Shown here: positions 63,930 to 64,000 of the stretch, piece by piece
How positions within the stretch are numbered: position 1 is the stretch's first letter
Layout: every line of letters begins with the position of its first letter
Assembly: GCF_001509475.1 (NCBI RefSeq)
Contig: NZ_LLZG01000025.1
Location: forward strand, 1-64,000
Direction of reading: 5' to 3'
Source: Streptomyces regalis
GTDB taxonomy: Bacteria; Actinomycetota; Actinomycetes; Streptomycetales; Streptomycetaceae
Length of the DNA stretch: 64,000 bases
Made by a program: the position numbers and the translations under genes
The notes under the pieces: generated by a model
Database searches by the model: none
What the model was told of the DNA's origin: nothing
Seen by the model: the letters and a program-made list of their open reading frames with translations, nothing else

Positions 63930-64000
63930 CCACGTCCCTGACCAGCTCGAAGTCCGCCTGGAAGACCACCCCCACCCCCAGCGCTCCCGCAGACCTTCGT
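63926..64000 (+). CDS. Gene cut by the window end (probable CvnB roadblock protein)
   Basis: Starts with ATG at 63926, overlapping the CvnA stop, and runs open for 25 codons (MTTSLTSSKSAWKTTPTPSA...) to the window edge. In conservons the second gene encodes a roadblock/LC7 protein that partners the CvnA ATPase; too little is visible to confirm this from sequence. Confidence 0.5.
   Translation, partial: MTTSLTSSKSAWKTTPTPSAPADLR

Noticed and set aside
1..64000. tRNA and rRNA genes
   Set aside because: No cloverleaf with conserved TTC-A-G arm or rRNA core sequence was noticed on reading; a tRNAscan run was not possible.

Overview
The window is GC-rich chromosomal DNA from a Streptomyces or close relative. 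The evidence is very high third-position GC, frequent GTG/TTG starts, 4-bp ATGA/GTGA gene overlaps, a conservon-type (CvnA) ATP-binding protein, a c-di-AMP riboswitch ahead of a LysM/M23 peptidase, and a complete hopanoid cluster in the actinomycete arrangement. From memory, the order from about 20 to 48.7 kb matches the SCO6745-SCO6771 part of S. coelicolor; no search was run. I saw no rRNA, tRNA or CRISPR array.

Layout. 0-16 kb is mixed metabolism: benzoylformate decarboxylase, a MerR regulator, an amino-acid permease, a coupled macrodomain/PfkB pair, three exported peptidases (M1, S15, M14), a BCCT osmolyte transporter, D-amino-acid oxidase and an ABC-F ATPase. 16.3-17.1 kb is a decayed serine hydrolase. 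17-25 kb carries tex, small conserved genes, a GlxA regulator beside a DJ-1/PfpI protein, an enoyl-CoA hydratase, an anti-sigma-like ATPase and idi. 25-26 kb is a CDF metal exporter.

26-34.5 kb is a cell-surface polymer cassette: galE on the minus strand, then a plus-strand run of DUF5941/CDP-alcohol transferase, cytidylyltransferase-like protein, glycerol-1-phosphate-dehydrogenase-like protein, a second CDP-alcohol transferase, a GT2 glycosyltransferase and a Wzm/Wzt-type ABC exporter. The order suggests synthesis and export of a polyol-phosphate glycan or glycolipid. I do not know a characterised product, and this is the best candidate here for an undescribed system.

34.8-48.7 kb is the hopanoid operon: hpnC, hpnD, a 47-codon coupled gene, hpnE, a polyprenyl diphosphate synthase, shc, hpnG, hpnH, ispG, dxs and hpnO. 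With idi nearby it spans isoprenoid precursor supply (MEP enzymes), squalene formation, cyclisation, and adenosyl-/amino-side-chain tailoring. It ends in a broken XRE-cupin regulator gene preceded by two intact palindromes and followed by an intact 40-residue membrane protein gene.

48.7-60 kb holds a tyrosine phosphatase, a GH36 alpha-galactosidase, the riboswitch-controlled LysM/M23 peptidase, a pectin-type group (SGNH esterase, an internally deleted PL11 lyase remnant, a DUF6250 protein) behind a LacI-type operator, a second SGNH hydrolase, a Val/Leu dehydrogenase-tetR pair behind a likely autoregulatory operator, and an MBL-fold hydrolase. 60-61.3 kb is gene-poor. The window closes with a CvnA-type protein whose C-terminal tail is a long five-residue repeat, coupled to a gene cut by the window end.
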